Shown: positions 1 through 13,600, counted from the stretch's first letter. The stretch is DNA of 64,000 nt from Spirodela intermedia (GCA_902729315.2 LR746270.1:1830501-1894500), one strand, 5' to 3'. Notes: generated from the sequence alone by a model not told the origin. Program-made: numbers and translations.

Positions 1-610
1 ATGTCTTAAAGGGGAGAATCGCCATGTGTTGATTGATACATGCCAAATCAAAGGAAGTTTATGTAGAGCTACAGAGGATCCATTTGGCTGCAACTATTGT
101 CAGATGAATGGCAACCGTAGGGCGAAGGGAAATGCTGGGTTGGTCATCTGCATGGTTGGCTGCCCTGTTTGGGCCAAGCGCCTGGCTAAGCTCCCTAGTT
201 GTCTTCTTTCTCCAATACCTGCATAACCATCGAATACGTTTCTTGTTGCCTGCAATGGCTAGGAGAAAGGGGTACCTCTTGGAATTTGCTTCCTCAACCA
301 TCGTTGGCAGTGGAGTTGGCATAGCCCGTCATGCCATCTTCTTGGATAATTACCATCGTTGGCTGTGCTTCGTGGGCCGCTAAAAGACATGCTGGGGAGC
401 ATACCCTGTAGCCCCTCGAACTGTAGGGATTGCTTGCCATCCAAATTGCACTTTTAGGCTGGACAGTTATTTTCTTGTATCCCACTGATAATAAAATGTT
501 GTGAACTTCGTAATTTTCGTTCATTTTAGTATTGCCTTTGTTTCTTTAAAGAAAGTATTGCACCAAATTTTCTTTGAAAACAAAAACAGTTTTACGTATT
601 GTTGCTGCAG
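1..610 (+). other. Intron sequence upstream of first visible UPL7 exon
   Basis: No exon is recognisable here on the plus strand. The stretch ends in a TTGCTGCAG acceptor at 602-610 that starts the HECT exon. Short open frames on both strands have no family likeness. Confidence 0.6.
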
Positions 611-3600
611 GGTACAGATGTTTAGAGAATTCATTAAGCTTGACAAAGATGCCAGAAGAGCAGCGGGTGAATTAACTGGACCTGGTCCAGGATCAATTGA
701 GATAGTTGTTCGTCGTGACCACATTGTTGAAGATGGATTTAAGCAATTGAACTTTCTTGGATCAAGATTGAAGTCATGCTTTAATATTTCATTTGTTAGT
801 GAGTCTGGCCTCCCTGAAGCTGGCCTGGATTATGGTGGCTTATCAAAGGAGTTTTTGACAGATATTGCAAAGGCTGCTTTTGAACCCAAGTAAGAGCTAA
901 TGTTTTCTCTTGTACAAACATTTATTGATTGTAGAAAAACAACTATTGCTTGTCACTCGCGGAAAATAACAATTAGTAATTGTGGGTTCTCCAGAAAATT
1001 GTCATTTACTGTGTACTCATATGTTGACTCGTATTATTATTATATAAATAACTGATCTTATAAATTCAGTACGTTTTCCAATTATACAGATGAATATCAC
1101 CTATCAATAGCTACTGAAAGCATAATAGCCTGAACTATTATATTCTTGTCTACTAAGTTTGTCAATGCTTGCTTAATTCTTCCCTGAAATGAATCTTTTG
1201 TTTTAGGTACGGATTTTTCTGCCAGACCTCAACATCCGAGGGCTTTTTAGTTCCTAATACCTCTGCAAGATTTCTAGAGAATGGCATTGAAATGATTGAG
1301 TTCCTGGGAAGAATGGTTGGCAAAGCTCTTTATGAAGGGATTTTGTTGGAATATTGCTTTTCATTACCTTTTGTACAGAAACTTGTGGGACGATATAGCT
1401 TCCTTGACGAATTGTCAACACTTGATCCTGAACTCTACAAGAATCTTATATATATCAAGGTAAATGTATGGTTATGGTGTCTTTGGCCAGATGTCCAATG
1501 TTCGTTGTATTTTTGACAGCGCCCTTATATGGATTTAAAGTAGTCACAGTTATTGTTTAATGGCTTTTTACCGCTTGAATTATTGTCATTCGTCTGCTGT
1601 GTGAGAATTTAAAGTCCCCATGGAGGGCATCATTTCCTTTCTAAGAAAGCATTGTTGCAAATCAAGTTGGTTTTACTTTTACTTTGTGAGAAATGCATTT
1701 GTGAAACGTTATTGTTCTTAAGTAAATGGAGACAAGGGGGGGCTTGACGAGGGTAACTATACTGTTAGGCTTCCTTATTACATAAGTCTTGTAAATCTTT
1801 ATATAACTGGTGCTATGTAACTAGCTTGTTTGTTCACATCTTAACTTGTACAGGTCAAAATCTTGGTTTCTCTTGGGACTCCTAAAATTGAAAAAAAATC
1901 TAACAAGATCTAGAAGAAACATTTTAATTAGAAGAAAAAAATTAAGTGGAATTGGATGAAAATTGTGTGCTGTTAAATTAGATTGGACAGCATCAAATGA
2001 AGCAAAATATTACATTGCAGCTAAGACTAATATTAATCCGTATGCCATTTAAATATTACTTGATAATTGGACAACTTCAAAAAGGCAGGAATCTTGTTCC
2101 TCCGTTTTCATTCTTAGATCCATCATTCTATAATTTATTACATCAAATTTTGTAAAGCTTTTTAAACTTTTCATTGGACTCGGCGATGAGAAATTTTGGG
2201 TGGTCAGTGCATTACAATTTTGCTTAATTTGCCTTTCTATAACGATTAATGAATCTACCAGTTGTGGTTATATTTCTTATGGTATATTTATTTTTCTCCC
2301 CCACAGAATTACGATGGTGATGTGAAGGAGCTGGCTTTAGATTTTACAATTGCAGAGGACCTATGTGGTAAAAGGATTGTAACTGAACTTAGACCTGGTG
2401 GCAAATGCATCCCTGTTACAAATGAAAATAAGTTACAGTACGTCTATGCAGTTGCTGATTATAAACTTAATCGACAGGTAAGTACACTTTTGTGTGTAAG
2501 GGCAGGATCTTTTTGTTCTTCCTATGTTGCTGATATGTGATTTTTATGTTGATTCTCCCAGTTGTTTAATGACAATAGTAGATTGTTGATGCGTTATCCT
2601 ATTATTTTCTCCCGTGCGCCAAATGGGTAAAATATTACACTACTAGTCTCCCCTTGGTTTATAAACCATACGGTTGTAGGCTCAGTATCTAATACGTTTG
2701 TGGTTGTCCCTGAATCGCTAGAACAACTGTATCATCCTTGAATCGTTAATATTTTTGACTTTCCTCAAAGTCACATTTTGTTTCTGAAACTTTTGTGTCA
2801 ATGGTATTATCCATCAGAACTTCTTGCGTCTCATTCCACCCTTTTCTTTTTTTTGACTTGCAGGTACTTCCATTTGCAAATGCATTTTATAGAGGCCTAA
2901 TTGACCTTATATCACCTTCCTGGCTGAACATATTTACTGCCAAGGAGTTCAATCAGGTGGCTATCTCTGCGTTTCTCATTAATATGGAAATGTAATTACA
3001 GTATGCTAACACCGATATTTCTCCCAAACATTTCTTTAAAATATTTTTATGCGTTTTTAAAATACTCATATAAACGTGGATCTTTATTCTCAGTTCAGTG
3101 TCATCAATGCTGCTTTGTGAGACATTTTCAAATACATACATTCGTGAGCGCTGCATATTTGTTTGTGCATTGCTGCGAATTTCCATGTTAGTGGAATAAA
3201 ATACCTGCAAGTTGAAAAATGATTATGTTTTTTGGTTTCAATCCAGTCGTTTCTGCAGTGCCAAGTGAAATTCTAATCGATTTTTGTTTTCTCTTAAGAT
3301 GCTATGCATGGCAATAGATGTATATTTTGCTTTAGGATATACTCTTATCATTTGTGCACATTATTGCAATCATACCCACTCAACTGTGATACACCTGTTT
3401 TAATTTCGTCTCTTTTCATAAATGATATGTGACACCAACATCTTTTAAACGAATGTACACTGTGTGTGTATATCAAATGGCTTGTTGCTTGTTGCTAAGC
3501 TTTTTAGAAACCAATGTCTCAGTGTGAAGGCCACATTCAGCACCCGGTCCACTGCCTCATCTGAGAATTAATTGAAATTTAACATCGACTATCCACCCTG

Positions 3601-6600
3601 CAGTTCGATTCTCGCTGGAAAGTGCCAGTTGGTTTCATTTTCATATTGCTGAAGATATGTATAATTCTCCATTCATATAAAAGCTTAGATAATTGGCCAC
3701 ACGTTGTTACCTCCTGGTTTTTACTGTATTCTAGTCTTGCTATAGCTATTAAACAGAATTCTATTAAAGAAAAAAGAGAGCTTTCATTTCAAAATATTTC
3801 TCTGTATGCTTTCCCTTAGAAATGCTCATATATATCTTTTGCCTCTCGTGAATTGAGGGCCCAGTTTTTGTTTTTATCATGTATCCACTTGCAGAAAGGG
3901 ATGTGAAGAAAGGAGTGAAAAGAAAACTCTTCCCTTCTGGTTGCCCCTTGTCGCCTGTGACAGGCGTTTGCAACATCTGTCTATGCTTCCTACATTTGAA
4001 CCTTACTCGTAGTTAAAATATTTTAAAATATTAATAGTTTTTATTTCATCGAATTCAAATCATCATGGATCTCACGTGTTTATCACTTATTTTCTCTTTC
4101 CTTATATTGCCTAGTTACTATTTGCAGTTCATTAGGGCTGAGGTCATTAATAAGGAAGGTTGCGAAGTCATTCTAGATTTAATTAGCTTTGCTCTTCCTC
4201 ATCAAGCTTAAACTGGAATGATGCTTGATGAAAGACGAACTGCCAACATAAACAGTATCTGACTAGTATTGTGGAAAATTCTGTAATAGGGTCCAATTTC
4301 TCTATGACATTCAAGGCTGGCTAAGTGACAAATTGGTGGCAGACTGATGGGTAGTCAGCCTAGATGCCCAAAGCATCCAGGCCTATTAGTTGAATACTTA
4401 AGTTGGTGCTTGCATTTGCCACTTGGCTGTTACATAGGCAATCGAAGTGTGGGTTTTTCCATTAGTCTTAATTGCAATTTTGGTTGACACAAAGAAAGTT
4501 CCGACGTATTCATTTATGTGTTGTGCCAAATATGTAATGTTCAGGCCAATGAATGTATACCTCTACGAGTATTATGTGATATGTTTGGACAGATTCATGA
4601 GAGAATTAGTGACCGTCGTGTTAGTTTCTATATATTTTACATTAATTATTTATTAAATTATTTTATTACATTTTTTGTAACATTATCTAATATATTAGGT
4701 AAAATTTTCCTCAGATTTTTTTTCTGCTCAAACCACAATATAGGTGGCGATTTGCATTACTTATTTTATTACATTATTATCTGTGTTAACTTTTTGTTAC
4801 AAGTAATCTATTTTTAATGGAAATAAGCATTACTTATAAAATTCTTGAGAATTACTTTAGTAACTTTTTGGGATTCTGTATTGTATTGTATACAAAGTTG
4901 TATTTTTATTTCGTTATTATTTTCCTGTTTGACTGAATTTAATTTAAAAAAAAATGAAGTTCTGAGAAATTGACTGTACTCTATGTTCGAATTTGGTATA
5001 TACACTAAAATATACTAATTTTTATTCTTTGATTCTTTACTTTTGAAGTTGGGACTGTTATTTTTTTTGGGAGATACCTTTTGTCCGATTATCGTCATCT
5101 GCTTTTTTCTGTAATTTATAGTGGCACAGTATATATGTTGTGATAACTGTCTACAGAAGGTAGAAATTTTTTTGATTGTAACATTTCAAATTTTAGCTCC
5201 TTTGATGGTCAACAATAACAGTTTGAATATCTTCTCTTACTGCGATTTAAAATATCCCACTGGGGATTTGGATGCATTACGTGACAGAAATCTTTTAATT
5301 ATTCTACATGAATTTTAACAAGTTAACATGCCAACATTGATGTTGATTTTCTGTTTATCAGAAATTTGCATTTATGGTATCTTCATTATCACTTGTCTTG
5401 TATGCTGCTGAAGATCCAATTCGGATGCTTTTGACCTACTTTGCTGGGGCCTGTTGCTAACTGTGAACACTATCAAATATGATGTCCATGTACCTGGGCT
5501 TTTAGTTTAAACTTTAATTGCTAGCTGAAACCTGGATTAAATTTTCCTTGGTTAGATAGCCTAATGATGACCGTAGATTATTGGGGATAGCTCGGGATCA
5601 TTTGAGCACTCAGAAGAGGCTTAAGCAGCGATGAGTGTATCGGCCTTATATATGATCATCCGCTTTTTTTCTTCCCTACCTGTACTTTTTTGGCTCTAAC
5701 GTTGATATCTGTGTTGTAGTTGCTTTCTGGTGGAAAACATGACTTTGATGTGGAGGATTTAAAAAGCAACACAAAATATACTGGTGGATATTCTGAGGGA
5801 AGTCGGACCGTTAAATTTTTTTGGGAGGTACTTTTGTCCTCAAATTTTCTTCCTCCAACGCTATCGTTTGCTTTTATCTTCAACTTTTGGTGAGAGATAT
5901 TTGTTGTCATATCTGCCTAAAAAGGGAGAAATGGTGACGTTTCAATGGCTAACAGTGCTAGTTTGAATTTCTTTAAGTACATTGATTCTCATATATTCGG
6001 ATACCTATGTTAGAGAAGTGATTAAGTTCATGAATGCTTTACATTTTTTCTAGCGATTTTATTTGTCGAAATTATTTTTCAAATTGCTCTGAAGTCTGGT
6101 TAACGGGGACGAATAATGAAAATAAGAAGGATGGGAAACATACAAAATGAGATTCTCTGGTCCCTTTCCTAATGGCAATGGGAAGATCCAGGTTATTATT
6201 GCTCATATTAGATTCAGTTTCAGTTCGCATTTAGGACTAGAAATTGTTGCCTTAACCTCAGGATCCAGATTGGATTGTCAGGCCTTGTCAGATTTAAGAA
6301 CAGCCATCTTCTCCCATGAGAACACCTTCCCTTTACCAAGTCTTACATTCTCAAGGGGTGAGCTACGGTTTTCTTGAGGGTTTTCTAGAGTTTCAAAATT
6401 CAGGACTTGGCATGGACTCATTCAGATTTTGACAGAGGAACAGTGGAAGATATAGGAAGTTGTGGCAGTTAATTTTTTTTCCATCCTTATCTTCATTGAT
6501 TGAATTCTCTCCCTGAAGATAAGCTGTGCTGAAGTAAGAATCTTCATCATTGAAAGTGACATCTGCTTAGGTGTAGAATTTCGTGGATTGAGGGTTATAG

Positions 6601-9600
6601 CACTTATACCTTTTGTGAGGTGGAGAATAGCTCGCAAAGAGTTGTTTTAATGTCTTGGGATCTTGTTTCCCCATATGCTGACCATGAACATGAATGAATG
6701 ACTTACACCCACATATCTTAGGGAGAAGAATATACGTAATTTGTACGTTTAGATAGGATAATGACAATGTTTTCATTGTACTCTTGAATCCTAAGACTTT
6801 AGAAGGCAAACAAATTATGAGATGAGTGGCTGTCAGAACTGCTTCACCCCTAAAAGATTTAGGAGTGTTATGTTGGGAAAAAAAGGCCCAGGTTACCTTG
6901 AGAAAATGACCATTTTTCCTCTCTACTATTCTATTTTGCTGTTGTGTATTGGCGCATAATGACTCATGTATCATCCCTTCTGTTTGAAAGTATAAAGTTA
7001 GGATTTGTTTGAAATACTTGCTTGCATTTTCTAACCTGAACTTCTTAACATTGACTCCAAACTAATTTTTAATCATGGAAGAATTTTTTTCGAGAATAGC
7101 ACTGACATCAGATTTATGTTTAAGAAGAAAAATCCTGGTAACATGAGTATAATCATCAATGAATGACACAAACCATCTAGCCCCAGAAACTACTTTCAAC
7201 GTTAGAAATGGTAGATGGACCCCAGATATCACCATGAATAAGATAGAAAATAATATAACATCATTTATTATTTACTGGAAAAGATAAACAGTTGTTTAGC
7301 AGGTTTACACATGTCGCAATGAAAATTTTGAACGCTTAGACCTTAAAATAAAGAAGGAAACATAATTCTAATAACCCTAAATGGGGTATCCAAATCGGCA
7401 ATGGTGAAGCTAAACTCTCTCTTTTTTGGATCGATTCAGCTCAAGAGAATGAGCTAATTTTTCCTTTACAACGTTTGACTGGCTCAATGCTTCAAGCTCA
7501 AATACACGACTGTGACGAAAAACTACTTTCAATGTAAGTATTGATTAAGTTTCTTGATAGAAACAAGGTTTGTGATCAATCTAAGGACACGATGAGCATT
7601 TTTTAAAGTTAGTCAAGGGTTTATTTTAATATTTCCTACACCTGCTGCAGTAGTCAGAACTATCAGCTGGCAGGCTATTTTCCTATTTGGATAAGGAGAG
7701 CATATGGAAAAGACATTTGGTGAGTGGGTTATAATCAGTAGTCAGCAAAAAGTTATACCTGTGACATTTAATCCGATAGAGGAGGAAACTTGAATACGCC
7801 AATGAACAAGAATCTGTGAGTTTTTCAAGATTGTGAATGAAAGATTTTACCCTCTCGACCTTTTCTTTGTTGAGACTACCTGATTCCTTTGGTGCTGATT
7901 CATTGTGCTGTATTGTTGTGACATGAGCTTGACCATTCTTCCCTGGGTGTTGTCTGTTCTGTACCTTTCTTTCTTGTCTTAGAGGTTTTGCATGGAGCTT
8001 CCAGCACCGTTAACGAGTCTGACGTGGCTTCTTACAGTAAATGCACCACAGGGTATCCTTATTGTTATTCTCAGCAACTTGTCCTCTATGCATTTGTGAC
8101 TGAATTATTGCCACCATTAGCCACCATAGCCGAGCTGTACATTCTTTGTGATTCGAGCATCATGCCTCTTCCGCTTTACTCTCCTCGAATCAGTGGCTCT
8201 ACCTCATTAAAGCATGGAACCTCCTGCTTGCCGTGAGTCTGAATTATCCCTTGATCAAATTCTCGATGAAACCTAACAAGAAATCATAAACTCTGTCTTC
8301 TTCAATGAAATATTTCAGAATAGCTGCGTCGTCAGGAGATTTGGTTTTAATCACCCTATAATTGTGAAGTTCAAACCACAAAGCTTTCAAATCATTAGCA
8401 TATTCCGTAACTGTTTTACTTACCTGTTTTGCAGCGATAGTCTTCAACTTAACTTCATATACTTGGGCTTGGTCTCTAGCTATGGAATAAGTCTGTTGGA
8501 TTGCATCCCAGATATTCTTGTCTGTAGCCAAGAAAGTACATTTCTTTCTAATCTCAGGTGTCATAGAATTCCGTTACCATGCCATAATCATGGAATCTTT
8601 CTCATCACATGCCTCAAACTGAGGATCCCCAGGTTTCGGTCTTGTATCTGTGAGATGGGTGATCTTCACTTTCCCTTTTGACATAGTAAGAAAAAGTTGG
8701 AACTACTTGAGGTACGTTTTTTCCATCCAGCTTATATGCATCCTGAGTACTCTGCAACTATCTGGATTGTTGAAAACATACACATTCCTTTGATTATGTT
8801 GTACCGATCATCTCTACAGCCTCTGACATCTGTGCGACGTGGTAGGGTATGGATGACGGTTTAAGATTGCAAAGAAGCTGACACTCGGCGGCCAAATGAT
8901 TATTGGCGTTTAAGGCTGAGAGAATTGAACAATGAAGGTTGATAATGAAGACAGATTGTCGGTGATTGAGGTTGCACTGGAAAACCATGATGAAGACCAT
9001 GGGAAAAATTCCCAAATTTACAAGCTAGGGCTCTGGTACCATGTCACAAATCATATAAGGATAAAAAGTTCGGAACGCTTATCGTATCATTGAATCATAG
9101 ACCAATTGCTAGTATACTACCTATATTTAGGAAACTACCTAAATATAGGAAAGGAAACTTCCTATGCAATTACCTGGCCACAAAAGAAAGGAAACTACCT
9201 ATATTTAGGAAACTGACCAACTCGGAAACTAACAGACTAGGAAACTGCCCAAATAGGAAACTGACCAACGGAAATTGATACCTAATTACATGTTTTTCCC
9301 ACATTCTCTTTTATTGTTCACATCATCTAAACTTATGAAAAGATAGGCACATCGTGATGTTCAGCATTTAAGTAGACTAGAAACTCGGGAATCTTGGTGA
9401 GAGTAATTTTCTTACTGGCTGTGGCCGTAATGTGAATGACAACATGCTGTGTCAGGAATTGTGGAAGAAAGTAGGCCGCTGTCTTCGCTTGTTTTGATCT
9501 TGTACTAACTGATATTTTTCTCATCTAATTAGATTACCTGTTATAAAAGTTTCCCGTTTGGTGGATAACTTTAACAATAATGAGCTTCCAGATCAATGTA

Positions 9601-12048
9601 TCTACAAGTTTTTCTTTCAAAAACTTACTAAACAAGTTCCTTTTATTGCTCATATTTCATTGAGTATTCTCAGTTAGTTTGTGAATAGAAGTTTTACTGA
9701 AAGTGTTATTTTTAAGAGAATGATAATAGGAACTTAAAAGTGTCTTCCCATTATCAATTGGAAAATAGTAGTCTTTGGAGAATTGGAGCCTTAAACTCTG
9801 AAGATTTTGCATTCGATACCTACTTTTGGACATGAAACTTTCTGCTGTGCTCTGAGTCAATGTAATGATCCTGGGCCGACTGTCATGAGTGGTCAGAATG
9901 CAAGGGGTGTCACACCGATCGTCACTGGAATTAATGAAATCCGGATAGATCAACTTATGTGGGCCAAAGTGAACCTCTAGGTTCCTATGTTCACCCAAGT
10001 TGCTTTGAATTTACTGTTAACAATTTGGAAAAATCGCAAGAAAAGTGGTGAGGAGTGAATTCCGTCGTTCAATATGAAACGGGTTGGCAATTTTCTCCTG
10101 GAGAAGCATACTAGGTGGCGATCAAGCTTCACACTCCAGAGCAGATCCTAATCATGAAAAAGGTAGGATACAGTTAAGAGGAGTGCAAGGGGATAGCTCA
10201 GGAGGGAGATTTCCTCTTTCCAAGAATCGGTGAAAACCAACTTCTGGCAGAAGTTAGGAGGCTCGAGCAGTGTCCTGATGCCAGTTCAGGATTATAGATT
10301 TCTTTATCGGTTGTTTTTGTCGGCAAAGGTGCCAGCTCGGGAGTACCATGGAAAGAAGATGAAGGAAAGGTGCTGAAGCATTTTATTAGAGTCATTTTCC
10401 CGGATATTTTGGGTGGAATGGTGGGTGTTTTACATCTACCTTCATTGGGTTTAGTAGACAGATTGGAAACTCAACTTCAAGTACAGCTGAGTTTCAAACA
10501 TGATTTTCATATTCACTTTTACCGATGAATGAATAATGGTTGTTGTCTCTCCTGGGTGATCTATGATACAATGCTAGTCCTTTTTTTTCCCCTCTAAATT
10601 GGGAGTAAAATCGAAAAAATCACTGTCCTGTGTGAACTATTCTGAATTGGATCCCTAACTTCTTTTCTTGATCTCAATGCAGGTCATTAAGGGATTTAGA
10701 CCGCATGAAAGGTGCCTGCTACTGAAGTTTGTGACAAGTTGCTCTCGAGGACCATTGCTTGGTTTTAAACATTTGCAGCCGGCTTTCACTATTCATAAGG
10801 TGCAGCATTTGCATTATTTTTTCTCTCATAAATAAAAAAATAAATGATTTCTGGATAAGTTATGGCGAGACTAATCTTCTTTCCTATATGTGTGTTTCTC
10901 GTAATTTCTATTAAATAAATATTGTGCATTTCACACATCATTTCATTGTTCTACTCAAAAGGTCAGAAACATTCTTTGTTCTTGCTATTATTTATTTATT
11001 TATTTATCTAGAAACCAATCCTGTTTTGACTGTTTATACTTAATTTTTAATACGGTTGTTTTTTAAAGTAGAGAAACGGTTTTATCTGCAAACTCACAAC
11101 TGAATTCAAACGAATGATGTAATGAAGAGATAGAAACTCATGCTCTTTTGATCAATGGAAGTTCAACTCAGAAGTTGTCACAACCAAGTTCAGGTTAATA
11201 ATCCTTTCTAGCCTCGTAGATGCATCAAATTAAAGCTGGATTTTCTGAACATCTGTAGAAACAGACTTTTTATATGCCTGAAGAAATCATTTTACTTGCT
11301 AGTCATTAGATGTATAATATGAATGCTGATTCTGAGAATCGTGGAGCTGCTGACTGTCTTGTGACTTTTTACAACCGAGTAGAATGGGGAAATAACCTAT
11401 TGACGATATCTTCTTTTCTCACTGGAGAACGATGTTCAGCAGGTTTAATCTGACCCAACTTCAATCCCACGCTAGTGTTTTATGAAAAATAATCAGATTT
11501 ATTAAAGGATCTAAGGTTATTAAAAAAGCAGAAACTTGCAATATGGAAAACAATGTACTGTAGCTACTCCTTCGCTGAACTCTCTCAGGCAACACAGGAT
11601 AAGCTGGTAGCTGCAGCAGCGTCCGAAACTCACAAAATATTAGTGTAACTCTTCATCTGGTACCTAGTCGTCTCAACGTTTCGTTTCGTTTCTTTCTTTT
11701 TTTTTTCCTCTCTCGGTCTTTCTGCCGCCTTGTTTCGCTTATGAATCTGCTGATTAGTAAATTTCAGCTAACGCTTGAGTGGGGAAAATCTAGGTTCCAT
11801 GTGAAATGCCCCTTTGGGCCATGATTGGTGGTCAGGATGTGGATCGCCTTCCATCAGCCTCCACCTGCTGCAACACTCTCAAGGTGAATCCCCAGTCTTC
11901 CTCGGTGCTTTTCCAGGCACATTTTCTCCCATGGCCATCTTGATAGTTTCCTATTGGTTCACAGCTTCCCACATACAAACGCGCCAGCACTTTGAGGAGC
12001 AAGCTTCTTTATGCTGTCAACTCCAGCTCTGGGTTTGAACTCTCCTAG
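611..12048 (+). CDS. UPL7: UPL7-like HECT E3 ubiquitin ligase, 3' part (8 exons)
   Basis: Partial gene; its 5' part lies before the window. Exons read directly: 611-889, 1207-1459, 2307-2477, 2864-2956, 5720-5827, 10683-10799, 11794-11883, 11965-12048 (TAG). All junctions are GT-AG and phases join without a stop, giving about 397 residues that cover the HECT domain. Landmarks are [50 protein letters not shown] and [12 protein letters not shown]. The catalytic-cysteine segment [11 protein letters not shown] carries the presumed thioester Cys at codon 11866-11868, and the C-terminus is SSGFELS. HECT ligases accept ubiquitin from an E2 on this Cys and pass it to a substrate. The order and wording of motifs fit plant UPL7 better than UPL1-6, from family memory. 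Introns are large (2.8 kb, 4.9 kb), and the latter carries an antisense retroelement. Confidence 0.93.
2957..5719 (+). other. UPL7 intron, 2.8 kb, no insert recognised
   Basis: AT-rich intron with a GTGGCT donor at 2957 and a TTGTAG acceptor ending at 5719. I read both strands and saw no retroelement domain, gene or RNA. The flanking exons join in frame (FNQ then LLSGG), as in the conserved HECT domain. Confidence 0.75.
6150..9303 (-). mobile_element. Truncated antisense Ty1-copia retrotransposon inside UPL7 intron
   Basis: Read on the minus strand, the element runs in copia order. A probable 5' LTR lies at 9303-9042. A primer-binding site complementary to initiator tRNA-Met (TGGTACCAGAGC) lies at 9041-9030. 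A gag segment follows at about 8564-8244 (open, with [10 protein letters not shown] and [10 protein letters not shown]), then a zinc knuckle (WCIYCKKP...CWKLH) near 8060-8010. A decayed protease lies near 7740, and integrase at about 7330-6500 includes [12 protein letters not shown] and [13 protein letters not shown] at 6970-6780. Several frameshifts and stops break it. Homology fades at about 6150 with [13 protein letters not shown], the linker before reverse transcriptase. RT, RNase H and the 3' LTR are not found, so it is dead and 3' truncated. Confidence 0.85.
9042..9303 (-). repeat. Probable 5' LTR of the intronic copia element
   Basis: On the plus strand this stretch begins TG right beside the primer-binding site and ends CA at 9302-9303, the dinucleotides expected of an LTR end pair. 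It is rich in a GGAAACT motif. No second copy is seen in the window, so the boundaries are inferred. Confidence 0.5.
9304..10682 (+). other. Remaining UPL7 intron sequence
   Basis: AT-rich intron flank between the copia LTR and the exon at 10683. Minus-strand open frame 9998-9657 has no domain I recognise and is treated as chance. Confidence 0.55.
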
Positions 12049-12380
12049 GGTTTTGTCTCATCTTTGCTGAAGTTCAAAGGGCCCTGATTGGGGGTTTGTA
12101 AATTTTAGGAGTATTATACTAATTTTTCCTGGATTGTTCAACGAAGAACGTGACGAGGTTATGTTTTCTTGCCTTGGTTTTAAGGACAGAAGAAATTTAA
12201 TATGAGGTAAAGGGTCCTTTCGATGCAAATATTCACGTAAAAAATCCTCAGCAGAGAAATATTTCTATAATTTTTGTCACCAGGAAAGCAGAGATTGTTC
12301 CCCCATCCATGTAAGTGGATAATTTCCTTTTACTTATGTTGGTGAAGAGTGGAATAGTGTCGATTCAGACGTGGAAATCC
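12049..12380. other. UPL7 3' flank
   Basis: Presumed 3' untranslated region and spacer. No gene is seen. A broken Rab pseudogene starts directly after it. Confidence 0.5.
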
Positions 12381-12384
12381 ATAC

Positions 12385-13600
12385 CTCTCTTGACCAGCAG
12401 TATCCCATATCTCTGAAGGCTAATGCTTGTGATAAGAATGAAGCACTGGCAGTCACCTGAAACCCATCATAAACCAATACTTACCCGTAATCCTATTTTA
12501 TGATAAGATAATAGCAACTGATATCTATGATGAAGCGAAGGACACAGTACAGCTTCTCCCAACACCAAAACCCCCCAAACAGTACCAACTGGAAGCAATA
12601 TTAGCTAGAAATTAAGTCAACTACTTATTCTAAATGTAAAAAATAATATTGTATGGAAAAAGAACACTTTGGTCGATACTAAACCTTGAGAGAAGATTTG
12701 GCATCGTGTGTGTGCTAATATTCTATCATTTCCGGAAGAATGACGAGTGGAATATCTAAACCCGGAGAAATGAGACATGATTATGATGTTCTTCTGGTTT
12801 CCTTTCGATACCCCTAACCCATGGTTGATATATGAAGAGTGAATGGAATCATCTACATGTTTTATTCACTAGTTATTCTCTTTGCCACCATTTTTGAAAA
12901 AGGTATGCTGCATTTGCACCACTTAACTATCGAGGAGCAGCTGCAGCAGTTGTGGTATATGACATAACAAGCTCAGAGTCATTCCAGAAGGCACAATACT
13001 GGGTCAAGGTATTTTACTGGGTAACAAGGCTGATTTGCACGAAAATAGAAGTGTGCCTCTTCAGGTGACGATGAAGATTCTCATTAGAAATATTTTCTTA
13101 TATTCGTCGCCATTATAAGATAGTAATTGGCTGATTTATTTTAGCTACCCAGTTGATGCTTCTTGTGTGTTCGTGTTGTGAAGGATGCCAATGAGTATGC
13201 GGAGAGGAATGGGATGTTCTCAATCAACTGTTTGAGGTACGGAATTTGGCATCTCGATAGAAATAAATACAAGTCAAAGCTGATCGGGCCCAACTCCACG
13301 TGGAGGGAGGAGGGCATCCTGTTGGAGTGGGCCCCCAGGTCCACTCCGGTTGGGCCTTTTTAAATTTCCGGGCTTCATTTTTAGGCCCAGGCCCGGAGAA
13401 AGTTGTGCATGACAGATCACTGATAGTCGTTGAAGCGATGTCTACCCTCCCTCTTTTAAGTTGTGCATGATTATCACTGACAGAAAGTTGGCCATCTTGG
13501 TTCATCACCGGTTGGAAGTCTTGACTAGCTGCTGCTCCCCTGTTGCAGGAGATTTGCCAAGAGGTTGTTGCTCAGGACGACCTCCTCTTCTCCCTCTTCC
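12385..13600. pseudogene. RABF1 (ARA6-type) Rab GTPase pseudogene, internally inverted
   Basis: Five exon-like pieces of a plant RABF1 gene are present. Minus strand: 12588-12528 encodes LVLFGG-FGVGRSC (decayed P-loop with Lys changed to Arg, plus a frameshift). Minus strand: 12456-12385 encodes VTASASFLSQALA joined to EIWDTAGQE, with about ten residues deleted between them. Plus strand: 12903-13008 encodes [20 protein letters not shown] and ends KAQYWVK. Plus strand: 13016-13064 encodes [15 protein letters not shown], and 13184-13236 encodes DANEYAERNGMF then INQLFE, lacking the ETSAK box. Plus strand: 13549-13600 encodes the EI-AKRL last exon with one inserted base. Remnant AG/GT sites flank the pieces, so this is a genomic copy and not retro-processed. 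RABF1 is the plant endosomal Rab5-like GTPase; this copy cannot encode it. Confidence 0.85.
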
